Shown here in pieces: positions 34,078-42,482 of a stretch of 64,000 nt of DNA (within the stretch, counting starts at the first letter, position 1; the number at the start of each line of letters is the position of its first letter). The notes under the pieces were generated by a model. It worked only from the letters and a program-made list of their open reading frames with translations, searched no databases and was not told the origin of the DNA. The position numbers were made by a program, and so were the translations under genes. The stretch spans positions 612,455 to 676,454 of the forward strand of contig NZ_BAAAGF010000002.1 in assembly GCF_039524015.1 (NCBI RefSeq), in the 5' to 3' direction. The DNA is from Gaetbulibacter_B jejuensis. Its GTDB lineage: Bacteria > Bacteroidota > Bacteroidia > Flavobacteriales > Flavobacteriaceae.

Positions 34078-34214
34078 TGCCCACAACGGTCTCGGCTATG
34101 AGTAGTTGCGTGGGTTTGCACGAAACTTTGCAAGTACACTCCAAACTGAAAATCCGCGAGGATTTTCAGAAGTAGGCGAGAACAAGCAATTACTTATAGC
34201 CATTGTTGTAAACA
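34078..34214 (-). repeat. attC-like site S13 (family C)
   Basis: Outer boxes TGCCCACAAC and GTTGTAAACA; inner GGCTATGAGTAGTTGCG and AATTACTTATAGCC; hairpin AAAATCCGCGAGGATTTTC. Confidence 0.78.
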
Positions 34215-34215
34215 G

Positions 34216-34374
34216 TTATTTTTTATTTTCATTTATTGAATATTCCGTGTATTTGTCATAAGCCATTAAGTCAAAAACTTTAGATTGACCTGTTTTTAAC
34301 CATCTTTTGTAAATCAGCTTTCCATTCATATACACGTAAAGTTCGTTGTCCTTTGTCTTTTGAGTAAATATCAT
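34216..34374 (-). CDS. 52-residue protein of unknown function (cassette 14, second gene)
   Basis: ATG at 34374 to stop at 34216. Begins MIFTQKTKDNELYVYMNG and ends TEYSINENKK; soluble and beta-rich. It follows the other gene of the cassette after 9 bp. The repeated unit size (two genes in one cassette) matches cassettes 5 and 8. Confidence 0.5.
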   Translation of the reverse strand: MIFTQKTKDNELYVYMNGKLIYKRWLKTGQSKVFDLMAYDKYTEYSINENKK

Positions 34375-34383
34375 AAATTCAAT

Positions 34384-34881
34384 TTAACATCCGCAATACA
34401 TTTCTATTTGTGTGTTTTTTTCGGTTTCCTTTATTTCAAAATAGCAACCAGCTCCATTGTCAGTTGGTCCAAATTTTGTTTTATCCAAATTCCATCCGTG
34501 TTCAATGTCCATTGGTGAACTTTTAAAAATCAGTTCAACCCATTGGATTAAACTTTGCTTTTCGGTTTTCGGTAAAATCAGTTTTGTTGTTATTCCTTCA
34601 GCTTCTCGACATTGTTCTTCAGAGTAAACAATTCCGTGTTCAAATTTTTGTTTAAATGCACAAATACTGAAATCTGGATAGTTATATTTTTTAACTTCTA
34701 GTTTTTCTGATTCCGCTTTGTAATTCCGATTTAGATACAAGTAAGTCACATCTTGAGTGTAGTTCGTTTTTTTCAATTCCGCATTTAGTTCCGTAACATT
34801 TGGTTTTTTCAGCTTGAAAGTTTGTGCGATTCCAAAAATTGGAAAAATCAGTAATAATATGATTACGTATCTCGATTTCAT
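34384..34881 (-). CDS. Secreted protein of unknown function (cassette 14, first gene)
   Basis: 165 residues with signal peptide (MKSRYVIILLLIFPIFGIAQ). The mature part contains KYNYPDFSICAFKQKFEHGI and ends NTQIEMYCGC with a Cys pair. No family recognised. Termini GTTGTAAACA / TGTTTACAAC. Confidence 0.6.
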   Translation of the reverse strand: MKSRYVIILLLIFPIFGIAQTFKLKKPNVTELNAELKKTNYTQDVTYLYLNRNYKAESEKLEVKKYNYPDFSICAFKQKFEHGIVYSEEQCREAEGITTKLILPKTEKQSLIQWVELIFKSSPMDIEHGWNLDKTKFGPTDNGAGCYFEIKETEKNTQIEMYCGC

Positions 34882-34884
34882 AAT

Positions 34885-35023
34885 TGTTTACAACGGTCTT
34901 GTGTATGGTTAGTTGTGTGGTTAAGCAACTAAGTTAACAAACAAATCACAGATAGAAAATTCCAGCGGAATTTTCGTAAGTCAGCAGTGACCTAGCAATT
35001 AATTATACACGTTGTTGTGTACA
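34885..35023 (-). repeat. attC-like site S14 (family E)
   Basis: Outer boxes TGTTTACAAC and GTTGTGTACA; inner GTGTATGGTTAGTTGTG and CAATTAATTATACAC; hairpin GAAAATTCCAGCGGAATTTTC. Confidence 0.75.
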
Positions 35024-35500
35024 GTGTTTTTTATTCATAATTATGGTTTTCCATAAAATAGTGATTCCGACAAATAATATAATCAAGCCACCTATTAGAA
35101 AAGCCATTCCATATCCTTCGGCAAATAATCCGCAAAAATAATTCAGGTATCTGTTAATAATTCCAGATGAGTAAATTCCAGTTGCAGAAATTCCGAATGT
35201 CAGAATTAAAACTAATATTGAGTTTATAATTCCGAATTTATACTTCCAGTTTATTAGTCCAACTACCATAATTCCAATTATCAAACAGATTAAAGTCCAA
35301 TATATTTCGTTTACTAAAAATTGCGGTCCTGTTAAATCAGTCAAAGATTCAAATTTTTCCCAATCCTCATTCAGTAAAGCATCGAATAGTTTTCCATTAT
35401 ATGCCACATATAGTCGTTTCATTCCGCTTATGATAAAAATCAGAGCGAAACATTCTAATAAAATCAGTTTAAAGTTGAATTTCTTTATCATTTTCGGCAT
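35003..35500 (-). CDS. Four-helix membrane protein (cassette 15)
   Basis: 165 residues from ATG at 35500 (MPKMIKKFNFKLILLE); the longer frame reads the site. Four hydrophobic helices (LLECFALIFIISGM, WTLICLIIGIMVVGLI, NSILVLILTFGISATGI, AFLIGGLIILFVGITIL). The final HCTQQRV and stop are encoded by site S14. No family recognised. Confidence 0.6.
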   Translation of the reverse strand: MPKMIKKFNFKLILLECFALIFIISGMKRLYVAYNGKLFDALLNEDWEKFESLTDLTGPQFLVNEIYWTLICLIIGIMVVGLINWKYKFGIINSILVLILTFGISATGIYSSGIINRYLNYFCGLFAEGYGMAFLIGGLIILFVGITILWKTIIMNKKHCTQQRV

Positions 35501-35637
35501 TGTACACAACGGTTTGTGTATGGTTTGTTGCGTTGGTCTGGTCACTAATTTAGCAAATAAAACTTGGCGATAGTTCAGGGCGAGGATTTTTCGCGAGGAA
35601 AATCAGAAGCAATGAACTATACACGTTGTTGTACAAC
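35501..35637 (-). repeat. attC-like site S15 (family B variant)
   Basis: Outer boxes TGTACACAAC and GTTGTACAAC; inner GTGTATGGTTTGTTGCG and AGCAATGAACTATACAC pair. The right half resembles the remnants near 11-12 kb and at 21.9 kb. Confidence 0.75.
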
Positions 35638-35642
35638 GGTTT

Positions 35643-36158
35643 TTATGCGCTTCCATTGACATTGAAATCCGAATAAGAGTTTTTGGTTAAGTTAATTTTT
35701 AGATTAAAAAAGCAATTTCCACCGTCATAGACCTTAACTATTTCATTTTTCCAATCCGTATGTTCAATTGTGCAAAATAAGTTAACCCAAACTTCTTTTT
35801 CTCCATTTTCTTTAATTACTGGAACATATTGTCTTTTATAATCCGTTAAGGTGATTTCCAGTTTTGGCTCCGATTTGCTAAAATCTTTATCTGGATAAGT
35901 TTTCTCAAACCATTCTTTTCTTTCTTTGATATTTTTTGCTTGTCCTAAATTATATTCCGCTACCGCTTTTTCTAATAACTCCTCTATTTTTGAAATTTCC
36001 GATTCAGTCAGTTCTGTTGGTTGAGCATTTTTATAAATCCAGTTCCACTCCGAACGGTATTTAAGAACGACATAGTCCGATTCCTTTTTTTGGTTTTTGT
36101 TTTGACAACTAAAAGCCAAAAATAAACTGATAAATATGTAAAGAATTTTCTGGTTCAT
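35643..36158 (-). CDS. Lipoprotein of unknown function (cassette 16)
   Basis: 171 residues, lipobox LAFSC. The mature part is charged (TESEISKIEELLEKAVAEYN, RKEWFEKTYPDKDFSKSE). No family recognised. The unit ends are both GTTGTACAAC, which is itself a palindrome. Confidence 0.6.
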   Translation of the reverse strand: MNQKILYIFISLFLAFSCQNKNQKKESDYVVLKYRSEWNWIYKNAQPTELTESEISKIEELLEKAVAEYNLGQAKNIKERKEWFEKTYPDKDFSKSEPKLEITLTDYKRQYVPVIKENGEKEVWVNLFCTIEHTDWKNEIVKVYDGGNCFFNLKINLTKNSYSDFNVNGSA

Positions 36159-36164
36159 TTAACT

Positions 36165-36333
36165 GTTGTACAACGGTCTCGTATAACCGTCAGTTACGGG
36201 ATTAAAGATAATGTTTTTCGGTTAAGCACTGACGTTAGCAATTCCGAGTGGATTGCTTCGCCAGTTCGCACTTTGTGCTCGTGTCGGACGTAGTCGAATC
36301 CGCCGTAATTGTGGTTATACATTGTTGTAGCCA
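36165..36333 (-). repeat. attC-like site S16 (family A, long form)
   Basis: Outer boxes GTTGTACAAC and GTTGTAGCCA; inner GTATAACCGTCAGTTACGG and GTGGTTATAC; carries the same ~30-bp extra stretch as S1. Confidence 0.78.
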
Positions 36334-36337
36334 GTTT

Positions 36338-36928
36338 TTATTTATATTCAAGCGTTTTATATTTTCTGTTTATTCCGTATTTCTTTTTCGCAAAGTCTTT
36401 GTCCAATTCCACAAATCTATTGGTATCCATATTTGGAATTTTTCCAAGTATTCGGTCAGCACTTTTTTGACCTTTTATTTTGTAGGCTTTATTCTCGTAT
36501 ACGATATAAAATCCTTTAGGTTTTTTGGATGAATTTTTCAGATAGTCAGTTGAATAATATTTTTCTTTATTCATTAAACTGGTCAAACTGTCATTAGTTA
36601 TCAGATAAAGATTGGAAAAGTCAGGATTGTTTTCGGTCAAATTTTTTCCATAAATATCTTGAGATTCCAAAATCAGCGTGTCGTTGGATTTTCTGTATTT
36701 AATTGTAGTTGACGCTCCTAAATGTCCGTAAATTTTTGAGTAATTCAGAGTTGAGTCGGAAATCAATATAATCGATTTATTTGGCTCTGAAGCAAACATT
36801 CTCATTTTTCCATCTGTTTCAGTGTATTCTATATTTTTGCTTAATGAGTAAACTTTAATTTTATAAGAGTTACACGAGATTAGAAATCCGATTAGAGTTA
36901 TAAGAGGAAATATTAGTTTGTAATTCAT
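36338..36928 (-). CDS. Lipoprotein of unknown function (cassette 17)
   Basis: 196 residues, lipobox FLISC (Cys ~19). The mature part includes MFASEPNKSIILISDSTLNY and KKPKGFYIVYENKAYKIKG. No family recognised. It has a perfect own promoter in a 100-bp leader, unlike most cassettes. Termini GTTGTAGCCA / TGGCTACAAC. Confidence 0.6.
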   Translation of the reverse strand: MNYKLIFPLITLIGFLISCNSYKIKVYSLSKNIEYTETDGKMRMFASEPNKSIILISDSTLNYSKIYGHLGASTTIKYRKSNDTLILESQDIYGKNLTENNPDFSNLYLITNDSLTSLMNKEKYYSTDYLKNSSKKPKGFYIVYENKAYKIKGQKSADRILGKIPNMDTNRFVELDKDFAKKKYGINRKYKTLEYK

Positions 36929-36947
36929 TTGTTTTGGTTTGATTCCT

Positions 36948-36978
36948 CAAACTTAATTCAGCTTTTTAGTTACTCAAA
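36948..36978 (-). promoter_or_regulatory. Promoter inside cassette 17
   Basis: On the minus strand TTTG (36975-36978), 19 bp spacer, TAAGTTTG (36948-36955): an exact match to the Bacteroidota consensus, 19 bp before the ATG. Confidence 0.6.
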
Positions 36979-37030
36979 GTCAAATTGAGTAAACTATAAT
37001 TTTGATAGAGTAAATGCGTTTTTCTTAAAT

Positions 37031-37169
37031 TGGCTACAACGGTCTCGTATAACCGTCAGTTACGGGATTAAAGTTAATGTTTTTCGGTTAAGCACTGACG
37101 TTAGCAATTCCGAGTGGATTCGGACGTAGTCGAACCCGCCGTAATTGCGGTTATACATTGTTGCCAGTA
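37031..37169 (-). repeat. attC-like site S17 (family A)
   Basis: Outer boxes TGGCTACAAC and GTTGCCAGTA; inner GTATAACCG / CGGTTATAC; nearly identical to S7 and S20. Confidence 0.8.
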
Positions 37170-37175
37170 GTACTT

Positions 37176-38264
37176 TCATTCTCTATTCATCTGATGAAAT
37201 GAGCTTATCTCTGCAATAGCTTGAAAAACATTGTCTTGGTCAGACCTTTTATTCCAACCTTTTTGTGATAATTCAGCTCTAACTTCGCTTTCAGTTTTTT
37301 GCATATCAAAAAGATAAATCGTGTATTCAAGTACTTTTTCTGGGATTTTCTCAATAATATAATTGGCTGTAATTCCAGCAATTTTTCCAATCGCTAAAAA
37401 GTAAGGAAAAACCATTTGAAAAATCCAACTCAAAGTAAGACCAATCCAACCTGTATTTAAATCTTTTATAGATAAGCCTTGCTCAAATCGCATTTTCATA
37501 AATTGAAAAAAGCCTAGTTCAAAAATATTATTTTCTGATATTATCAATTGATATTGTGTAAATTGACTTGTAATAAACATTACAATCATCATTCCTCCAA
37601 CGATAAATTGAATTGGTCGAAATTCGATAAAATTGGATTTTTTTAAAACTTGACCAAAGAAATATCCGATTCCAATTCCAATACCGAGTTCATATACTCC
37701 AATAAAATAAGTGAAATTAACGGTTAAAAAGGCAATTAATAGTCCAAATAAAATTGCAATAGTTAGTGCACCAATTATTGTAAGAGTTAAATTTGGTTCT
37801 CCGAATTCTTTAGGTTTTGGCAATTCGGTTGGTACTTCATAATCAGCCCAATTATTTTGCTTTTCAAATTCAGTTTCTAGTTCGGTAAGTTTTCCGCTCT
37901 CTTTGTATTCAGCTGCTAGCTTTTGAAAAATAGCAATGAATAATCCAGTTCTTTTTGAGTTTTTTCCAAAATCTGTAAAATTTCCCTCAATTGTTTTACT
38001 GTTAACTTCTATTCGTCCAGAAGGTTTTTTAGTAACAGTTATTTTTTCAGTAAGTTTATTCCAATCTCCTTTTCTTTTTGCTTCTACAGAATTTTTATCT
38101 GTAAAAACAACTGGCCATTCGAGTTTTTCGAAAACCTCAATAGTTAGAGGAATTATTTGACTTTCTTTAATATCTGTTTTGAATGATTCAGAAAATTCAG
38201 GTTTGTATTTAAAACTGTATTTTCTTTTAATTGATGATTGAAGGTTTTCTAATTCTATGTTCAT
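37176..38264 (-). CDS. Membrane protein with N-terminal soluble domain (cassette 18)
   Basis: 362 residues from ATG at 38264 (MNIELENLQSSIKRKYSFKY); the longer frame reads through site S18. Residues 1-155 are soluble (IPLTIEVFEKLEWPVVFTDK, GRIEVNSKTIEGNFTDFGKN). Then come about five hydrophobic segments (LTLTIIGALTIAILFGLLIA, PIQFIVGGMMIVMFITSQF, GLTLSWIFQMVFPYFLAIG). No family recognised with confidence. Termini GTTGCCAGTA / TACTGGCAAC. Confidence 0.65.
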   Translation of the reverse strand: MNIELENLQSSIKRKYSFKYKPEFSESFKTDIKESQIIPLTIEVFEKLEWPVVFTDKNSVEAKRKGDWNKLTEKITVTKKPSGRIEVNSKTIEGNFTDFGKNSKRTGLFIAIFQKLAAEYKESGKLTELETEFEKQNNWADYEVPTELPKPKEFGEPNLTLTIIGALTIAILFGLLIAFLTVNFTYFIGVYELGIGIGIGYFFGQVLKKSNFIEFRPIQFIVGGMMIVMFITSQFTQYQLIISENNIFELGFFQFMKMRFEQGLSIKDLNTGWIGLTLSWIFQMVFPYFLAIGKIAGITANYIIEKIPEKVLEYTIYLFDMQKTESEVRAELSQKGWNKRSDQDNVFQAIAEISSFHQMNRE

Positions 38265-38272
38265 TTTGGTAT

Positions 38273-38408
38273 TACTGGCAACGGTCTCGGGTATGAAACG
38301 TAGGGCATTTCGGGGCTGCGTACTTGACCACAGAGACAAAGGTTTTTAAGAACCCGAACCTGCGGAAACCACTGTCCGCCCTATGTTTTATACCCATTGT
38401 TGGCAGTA
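38273..38408 (-). repeat. attC-like site S18 (family D)
   Basis: TACTGGCAAC, GGTCTC, GGGTATGAAACGTAGGG ... CCCTATGTTTTATACCC, ATT, GTTGGCAGTA. The inner arms pair over a longer stretch than in families A-C. Confidence 0.8.
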
Positions 38409-38409
38409 G

Positions 38410-39744
38410 TTATTTTATTCTTATTTGAGATTTTATAATATTGCTTAAACTTCGTTTATCAACGGGCTCTTTCAAAAAAGTCATTCTTCTTCTTAAGAAT
38501 ACAGGTGCATCAAAACTACCGATACCTATTGGCACTATTTTCATTTGTTTATCTATCTCTCTAAGTGTGATAATATCAAATAAATATTCTACCTCCTTGA
38601 TTTTTAGAACCTCTTCGTCAAAGAAAATAATTACATTTTTAGCTCGTTTAAGTAAATCATTAATAAGTTCATCCTCCTTTAATGATTCTAATCCGTAAAA
38701 CCACATCCAACCTGAATATTCACCAATGTTTGAAATAACATCACCTACTAGGTCATTATATTTCTCTTGGAATGTTTTACTTGAAATTATTAAAAACTCT
38801 GTCGTATCATAACCTCTATCTTTCTTGGTTGGAAGATTATTATTTGTCTTTTTATCTTTGTTAACAGAAGTTTTGTTTGAAATAATATCATCTAAGGATT
38901 CAAAAAAAGCATCAACCTGAGAGTGAGTTTTATCAGGTTCATATTCGATAACTTCAAGCCTTTTATCAAGTAGTAATCGTCTTTTTTCAGTCAAATTGTA
39001 TTTTGAATTAGGCAGTAATATGTAGTGTTTGTTTAGAGTTCTAGAGTATATGGTAGATAGTCTATTGATTACGAAATCGAAATCTACATCTTCACCACTA
39101 AAGCCAACAAATAGTACAGTATGAGTTGTAAAAAGAGTTTCTAAAAAGTGAATATATTCTGGTGTGCGGAAAAGTATTTGATTATAGCTTCTACTTCCAA
39201 GTATTATAGACTCAGGTCTATCAACATCACCGTGAATTTTAAAAATAAAAAATTCTTCACTACGTAAAGGTGAAGAAATTGTATTCAAATCTTCTTGAGT
39301 AAATTTAATTGGAACTTGACCACTATGAGTTAATGCATATGCACCTTCAAGAAGATTGTCGTAGTTTGTGGTCAATAATGCTCTAAATGGTATTTTGAAA
39401 ATATTTTTGTGAGTTTCAGACGGTTTGACATCTAAATCTCTAAAAACAGAATTCAAGAATTCTGAAAATTCACCAAGAGTAACACATTCTTGCAGTTCTT
39501 GAGCAGCTAGAAGATAATTCCCTTTTTTAATTATTTCTTCAATTTCATCTGGGCCATTCCAAAACATGGCATTCTTTGATTTAGCCCATTCAAGCAATTC
39601 AGAAAGAAATGCACCCCAAAGAGGTAGTTGTTTCCTGTTTGTTCTTTTTATTTTAGCAGATAAACCTGCTCCAACGAATAGTATGCATTTTCCATTTTTG
39701 ATTGAGTCAATTAATTCGGGTGGTATAGTTCCTTTATAGTTCAT
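38410..39744 (-). CDS. SIR2-domain protein with C-terminal TIR/SLOG-like region (cassette 19)
   Basis: 444 residues. SIR2-like NAD-binding motifs are ILFVGAGLSAKI, LLTTNYDNLLEGA and FKIHGDVDRPES (candidate catalytic His ~168), then HTVLFVGFSGEDVDFDFV; the zinc module of deacetylase sirtuins is absent. Residues ~320-440 (FLIISSKTFQEKYNDL, LKRAKNVIIFFDEEVLKI, KQMKIVPIGIGSFD) alternate strands and helices like a TIR or SLOG fold. SIR2-domain NADases act in anti-phage systems such as Thoeris ThsA and DSR; a defence role is inferred. Termini GTTGGCAGTA / TACTGCCAAC. Confidence 0.82.
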   Translation of the reverse strand: MNYKGTIPPELIDSIKNGKCILFVGAGLSAKIKRTNRKQLPLWGAFLSELLEWAKSKNAMFWNGPDEIEEIIKKGNYLLAAQELQECVTLGEFSEFLNSVFRDLDVKPSETHKNIFKIPFRALLTTNYDNLLEGAYALTHSGQVPIKFTQEDLNTISSPLRSEEFFIFKIHGDVDRPESIILGSRSYNQILFRTPEYIHFLETLFTTHTVLFVGFSGEDVDFDFVINRLSTIYSRTLNKHYILLPNSKYNLTEKRRLLLDKRLEVIEYEPDKTHSQVDAFFESLDDIISNKTSVNKDKKTNNNLPTKKDRGYDTTEFLIISSKTFQEKYNDLVGDVISNIGEYSGWMWFYGLESLKEDELINDLLKRAKNVIIFFDEEVLKIKEVEYLFDIITLREIDKQMKIVPIGIGSFDAPVFLRRRMTFLKEPVDKRSLSNIIKSQIRIK

Positions 39745-39755
39745 TTTAATCTAAT

Positions 39756-39894
39756 TACTGCCAACGGCTTTCGTATAAACATAGTTGCGGTTTGCAGCTC
39801 GAGGATTTTCCGTAGGAAAATCAGAAGTAGCTGAAAGCAAATATCTTGGTTTAAGCACTAAAGTAGCAATTATTTTTATACAGTGTTAGCTACT
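39756..39894 (-). repeat. attC-like site S19 (distinct family)
   Basis: Outer boxes TACTGCCAAC and GTTAGCTACT; inner GTATAAACATAGTTGC and AGCAATTATTTTTATAC; hairpin GAGGATTTTCCGTAGGAAAATC offset. Confidence 0.7.
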
Positions 39895-40191
39895 GCGCTT
39901 TTTTAAAGGTTTGATTGATAAATTTTTATTGCGCAAACTTTGTAAATTAATTTTTAGAGTTCTGCTTGCGTTATTGTTTTTTTAGCGTTGCTGAAGATCA
40001 GTCATACGCAATAGTTTCGCTCTGCTTTGGTCGGATTTTGCGTTTCTATTTGTCCGATTTTTGGTGTTTTTTTTACGCTTTGCTATGGTCAGTTTTTGCG
40101 TTTTTCTTTTAGTTTTTTTATACGCAAACAGGCTAACTTTTATAGGTTTTCTGGTGTTTTTCTCCGCGTCTGAGTGGGCGTTGTAGCTAAC
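39885..40191 (-). other. Gene-less cassette 20
   Basis: This 307-bp unit has intact ends (GTTAGCTAC / GTAGCTAAC) but no convincing gene. Three imperfect copies of TTTnCGCTnTGCTnTGGTC...TTTTGCG lie at 39981-40011, 40015-40045 and 40072-40103. On the minus strand one frame stays open from ~40182 to a stop at 39982. It is very rich in Lys and Arg and has no ATG except seven codons before the stop. It may be a noncoding RNA, a regulatory cassette or a relic. Together with its flanking sites, 39745-40311 has no gene. Confidence 0.55.
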
Positions 40192-40320
40192 GGTCTCGTA
40201 TAACCGTCAGTTACGGGATTAAAGTTAATAATTTTCGGTTAAGCACTGACGTTAGCAATTCCGAGTGGATTCGGACGCAGTCGAATCCGCCGTAATTGCG
40301 GTTATACATTGTTAGACACA
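40182..40320 (-). repeat. attC-like site S20 (family A)
   Basis: Outer boxes TGTAGCTAAC and GTTAGACACA; inner GTATAACCG / CGGTTATAC. GTTAGAC fits the classic GTTRRRY box. Confidence 0.8.
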
Positions 40321-40893
40321 GTCTTTTATTTTTCTTGATATATATTCCGAATTTAAATTCTCGATATAATCCATTTCTATTATTTTCCACTTAAACTCGT
40401 CAGATATATTTCGAATTTCAGCGATTTGTTCACGTCTTCGAGTAAATTCAGTTTTCCATTTTTCAATTACTTCATCTCCATATTTGTCTAACCATTGTTT
40501 TTCTATTGGGTTTTTAAAATGGTCATTCATAAATTCTTTTGGTTCACGTTGTTTAAAATACCAGATATTCTCCAATTCAATATTTTCATCAGCAAGCACT
40601 TTTTTTAATCCGTCAAATTGTTCAATCGTTCTTGGATATTCTATAACCAATACATTATTATCGGTTTCTTTTAAGTTTTTTGTAATAAATTTTCCAATTA
40701 TTTCAGTTGTCAGCATTTCTCCGCTCTCCAATATTTTCCTCATTTCTTTCCCCAAACTGTCATTATTCCTTAATTGCTCTTTTAATAAATTACTTAAATT
40801 AAAAATCGAAGAATCTAATTCAGACGATAATGCACTTCCAATTTTGCTTTGTGAAAGTCGCCAGTCGAGGAATAGAATGTTCAATTTTCGCAT
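40312..40893 (-). CDS. Adenylate-kinase-like protein lacking the P-loop (cassette 21)
   Basis: 193 residues. The middle resembles adenylate kinase: NLSNLLKEQLRNNDSLGKEM, ILESGEMLTTEIIGKFITKN, then VLVIEYPRTIEQFDGLKKVL (compare GFILDGFPRTxxQA). However, the N-terminus reads NILFLDWRLSQSKIGSALSS, where GxxGxGKGT should stand, so phosphate binding is probably lost. It may bind a nucleotide without kinase activity. The last residues KDCV and the stop (GTCTAAC) come from the site. Ends GTTAGACACA / TGCGCCTAAC pair only over GTTAG. Confidence 0.65.
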   Translation of the reverse strand: MRKLNILFLDWRLSQSKIGSALSSELDSSIFNLSNLLKEQLRNNDSLGKEMRKILESGEMLTTEIIGKFITKNLKETDNNVLVIEYPRTIEQFDGLKKVLADENIELENIWYFKQREPKEFMNDHFKNPIEKQWLDKYGDEVIEKWKTEFTRRREQIAEIRNISDEFKWKIIEMDYIENLNSEYISRKIKDCV

Positions 40894-40905
40894 TTTTTTT
40901 CAGAT

Positions 40906-41005
40906 TGCGCCTAACGGTTTTGGGTATGGCTCGTTGCGGGAAATCCGCGAGGATTTTCGGAAGTAGGCGAAAACAAGCAATTACTTATAGCCATTGTTAG
41001 CACCA
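40906..41005 (-). repeat. attC-like site S21 (hybrid of families B and C)
   Basis: At 100 bp the shortest intact site. The left half is family B (GGTATGGCTCGTTGCGGG), the right half is family C (AATTACTTATAGCC). TGCGCCTAAC fits RYYYAAC (GCCTAAC). Confidence 0.75.
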
Positions 41006-41010
41006 GTATT

Positions 41011-41772
41011 TTATTTATTCAGTTCTATTAGTTTCCATTCTCCATTCGGTTCTTTTGTTAGGTAAACTCCAACATTTAAATCCTTTTCATTTCCGATAAC
41101 TTTTATGCTCAATTGAGCTTCTCCATATCCATTTGAAATATTGACACTACCAGTAGGCATCATTCCATAATCTTTTATTCCGCCAATTTCTGATATGATT
41201 TCCTCATTTTGTTCAATTTCTGAAATAGCAACTTTGTATGCATCTGAATTTTTCATTGCTGAACCAGCAAATAAGAATGTAAATGCAAAAAAGGCAATTC
41301 CAATTCCAACTAATGCCAAAACTCTCGGAAGTTTTTCCGGTTTATTTGGATTCTTAACTACAATTGCTTTTATAGTTTTATCTCCAAGTCTTTTTTTCTC
41401 TTGACTTGACGCAAGAACTATAAATTCTATTGGCCAAATTATTAAAAATAGATTTCGGACAAATAATTTTCCAAAAGAAGGAACTTCACTCGGTTTATTT
41501 TCATCTCTTACCATTATTCCCATAACCCACTTTCCTGGACTAATTCCTTTTATTGAATCTTTCGCAAAGTATATTAAAAATCCAATCAACATTGTCGGTA
41601 ACATTTTGCTTGTCAGATTACTGAAATTATTTTCGTCCATAAAATCTGTCCCAAGTGACAAGAATACAATTCCTACTATCAGAAAGGAAAATGTAAAATG
41701 GTCAATTAAAAATGCTGCTATTCGTCTTTTTCTACTTGATAACAGATAATCTTTTTCTAAATTTTCGTTCAT
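41011..41772 (-). CDS. RDD-family membrane protein with Coa1-like C-terminal domain (cassette 22)
   Basis: 253 residues. The RDD domain (~10-150) begins with SRKRRIAAFLIDHFTFSFLI and has SPGKWVMGIMVRDE and the motif RLGDKTIKAIVV. After a further helix (VLALVGIGIAFFAFTFLFAG) the exported part (KNSDAYKVAISEIEQNEEII ... YGEAQLSIKVIG) resembles a Coa1-type domain. RDD proteins are often transport-related; the role here is unknown. Termini GTTAGCACCA / TGGTGCTAAC. Confidence 0.75.
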   Translation of the reverse strand: MNENLEKDYLLSSRKRRIAAFLIDHFTFSFLIVGIVFLSLGTDFMDENNFSNLTSKMLPTMLIGFLIYFAKDSIKGISPGKWVMGIMVRDENKPSEVPSFGKLFVRNLFLIIWPIEFIVLASSQEKKRLGDKTIKAIVVKNPNKPEKLPRVLALVGIGIAFFAFTFLFAGSAMKNSDAYKVAISEIEQNEEIISEIGGIKDYGMMPTGSVNISNGYGEAQLSIKVIGNEKDLNVGVYLTKEPNGEWKLIELNK

Positions 41773-41794
41773 TTGGTAGATTGTTCGTTTATAT

Positions 41795-41930
41795 TGGTGC
41801 TAACGGTCTCGGGTATGAAACGTAGGGCATTTAGAGCTGCGTACTTGTCCACCGAGACAAAGCTTGCTAAAAACCCGAAACTTGTGGAAATCACTGTCCG
41901 CCCTATGTTTTATACCCATTGTTGGCGGTA
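41795..41930 (-). repeat. attC-like site S22 (family D)
   Basis: Outer boxes TGGTGCTAAC and GTTGGCGGTA; inner GGGTATGAAACGTAGGG / CCCTATGTTTTATACCC as in S18. Confidence 0.8.
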
Positions 41931-42475
41931 GTTATTTTTTTTATTATTTCGTTCAGTTCAATTGTCTTTTGTTCTTCCGCTCTCCTGTCAAATATCACTT
42001 CAGTTCCAAAGTAAAGTTCACTCTCGTGGTAGTAAAACAGTCCCCACTCAAGTGAACTGTCGAAAATTACAATGTCGTCAGCGAAAAATATTCCTTCCCA
42101 ATATTTCATTACCATTTTCCAAGTTAACATTACTGATTGTCCACTTCTGTCACGATCAATGAAAACGTACTTTGAAAACGGAATACCTTTATTGTACATC
42201 CATTTTTTTATTTCACTGTCACAATTTTCAATCACTCTGAACTCGTCAATCGATTTGAAATATTTTTTGAACGGTTCATAAGGAAGTCCTTGTGTCATTT
42301 TTGAACTGTCCAAGAACTCGTTAATTAGTTCTGTCCCGTTTTCATTCAGGAAGTGAATTTGGTCCTTATGTTCAGTCGGAATTTTTTCAGCTTCTTCAGG
42401 CGACCATAGAAATGACCAAACATCAGGAAATTCTTCAGTCCAATATTGGGTCATATGTTTTTCGAAGTCGTTCAT
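41903..42475 (-). CDS. Cytosolic protein of unknown function (cassette 23)
   Basis: 190 residues, no signal peptide, rich in Trp and acidic residues (MTQYWTEEFPDVWSFLWSPE, WEGIFFADDIVIFDSSLEWG). No family recognised. It ends inside site S22 (TTANNGYKT). Termini GTTGGCGGTA / TACCGCCAAC. Confidence 0.6.
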   Translation of the reverse strand: MNDFEKHMTQYWTEEFPDVWSFLWSPEEAEKIPTEHKDQIHFLNENGTELINEFLDSSKMTQGLPYEPFKKYFKSIDEFRVIENCDSEIKKWMYNKGIPFSKYVFIDRDRSGQSVMLTWKMVMKYWEGIFFADDIVIFDSSLEWGLFYYHESELYFGTEVIFDRRAEEQKTIELNEIIKKITTANNGYKT

Positions 42476-42482
42476 TTTTAAT

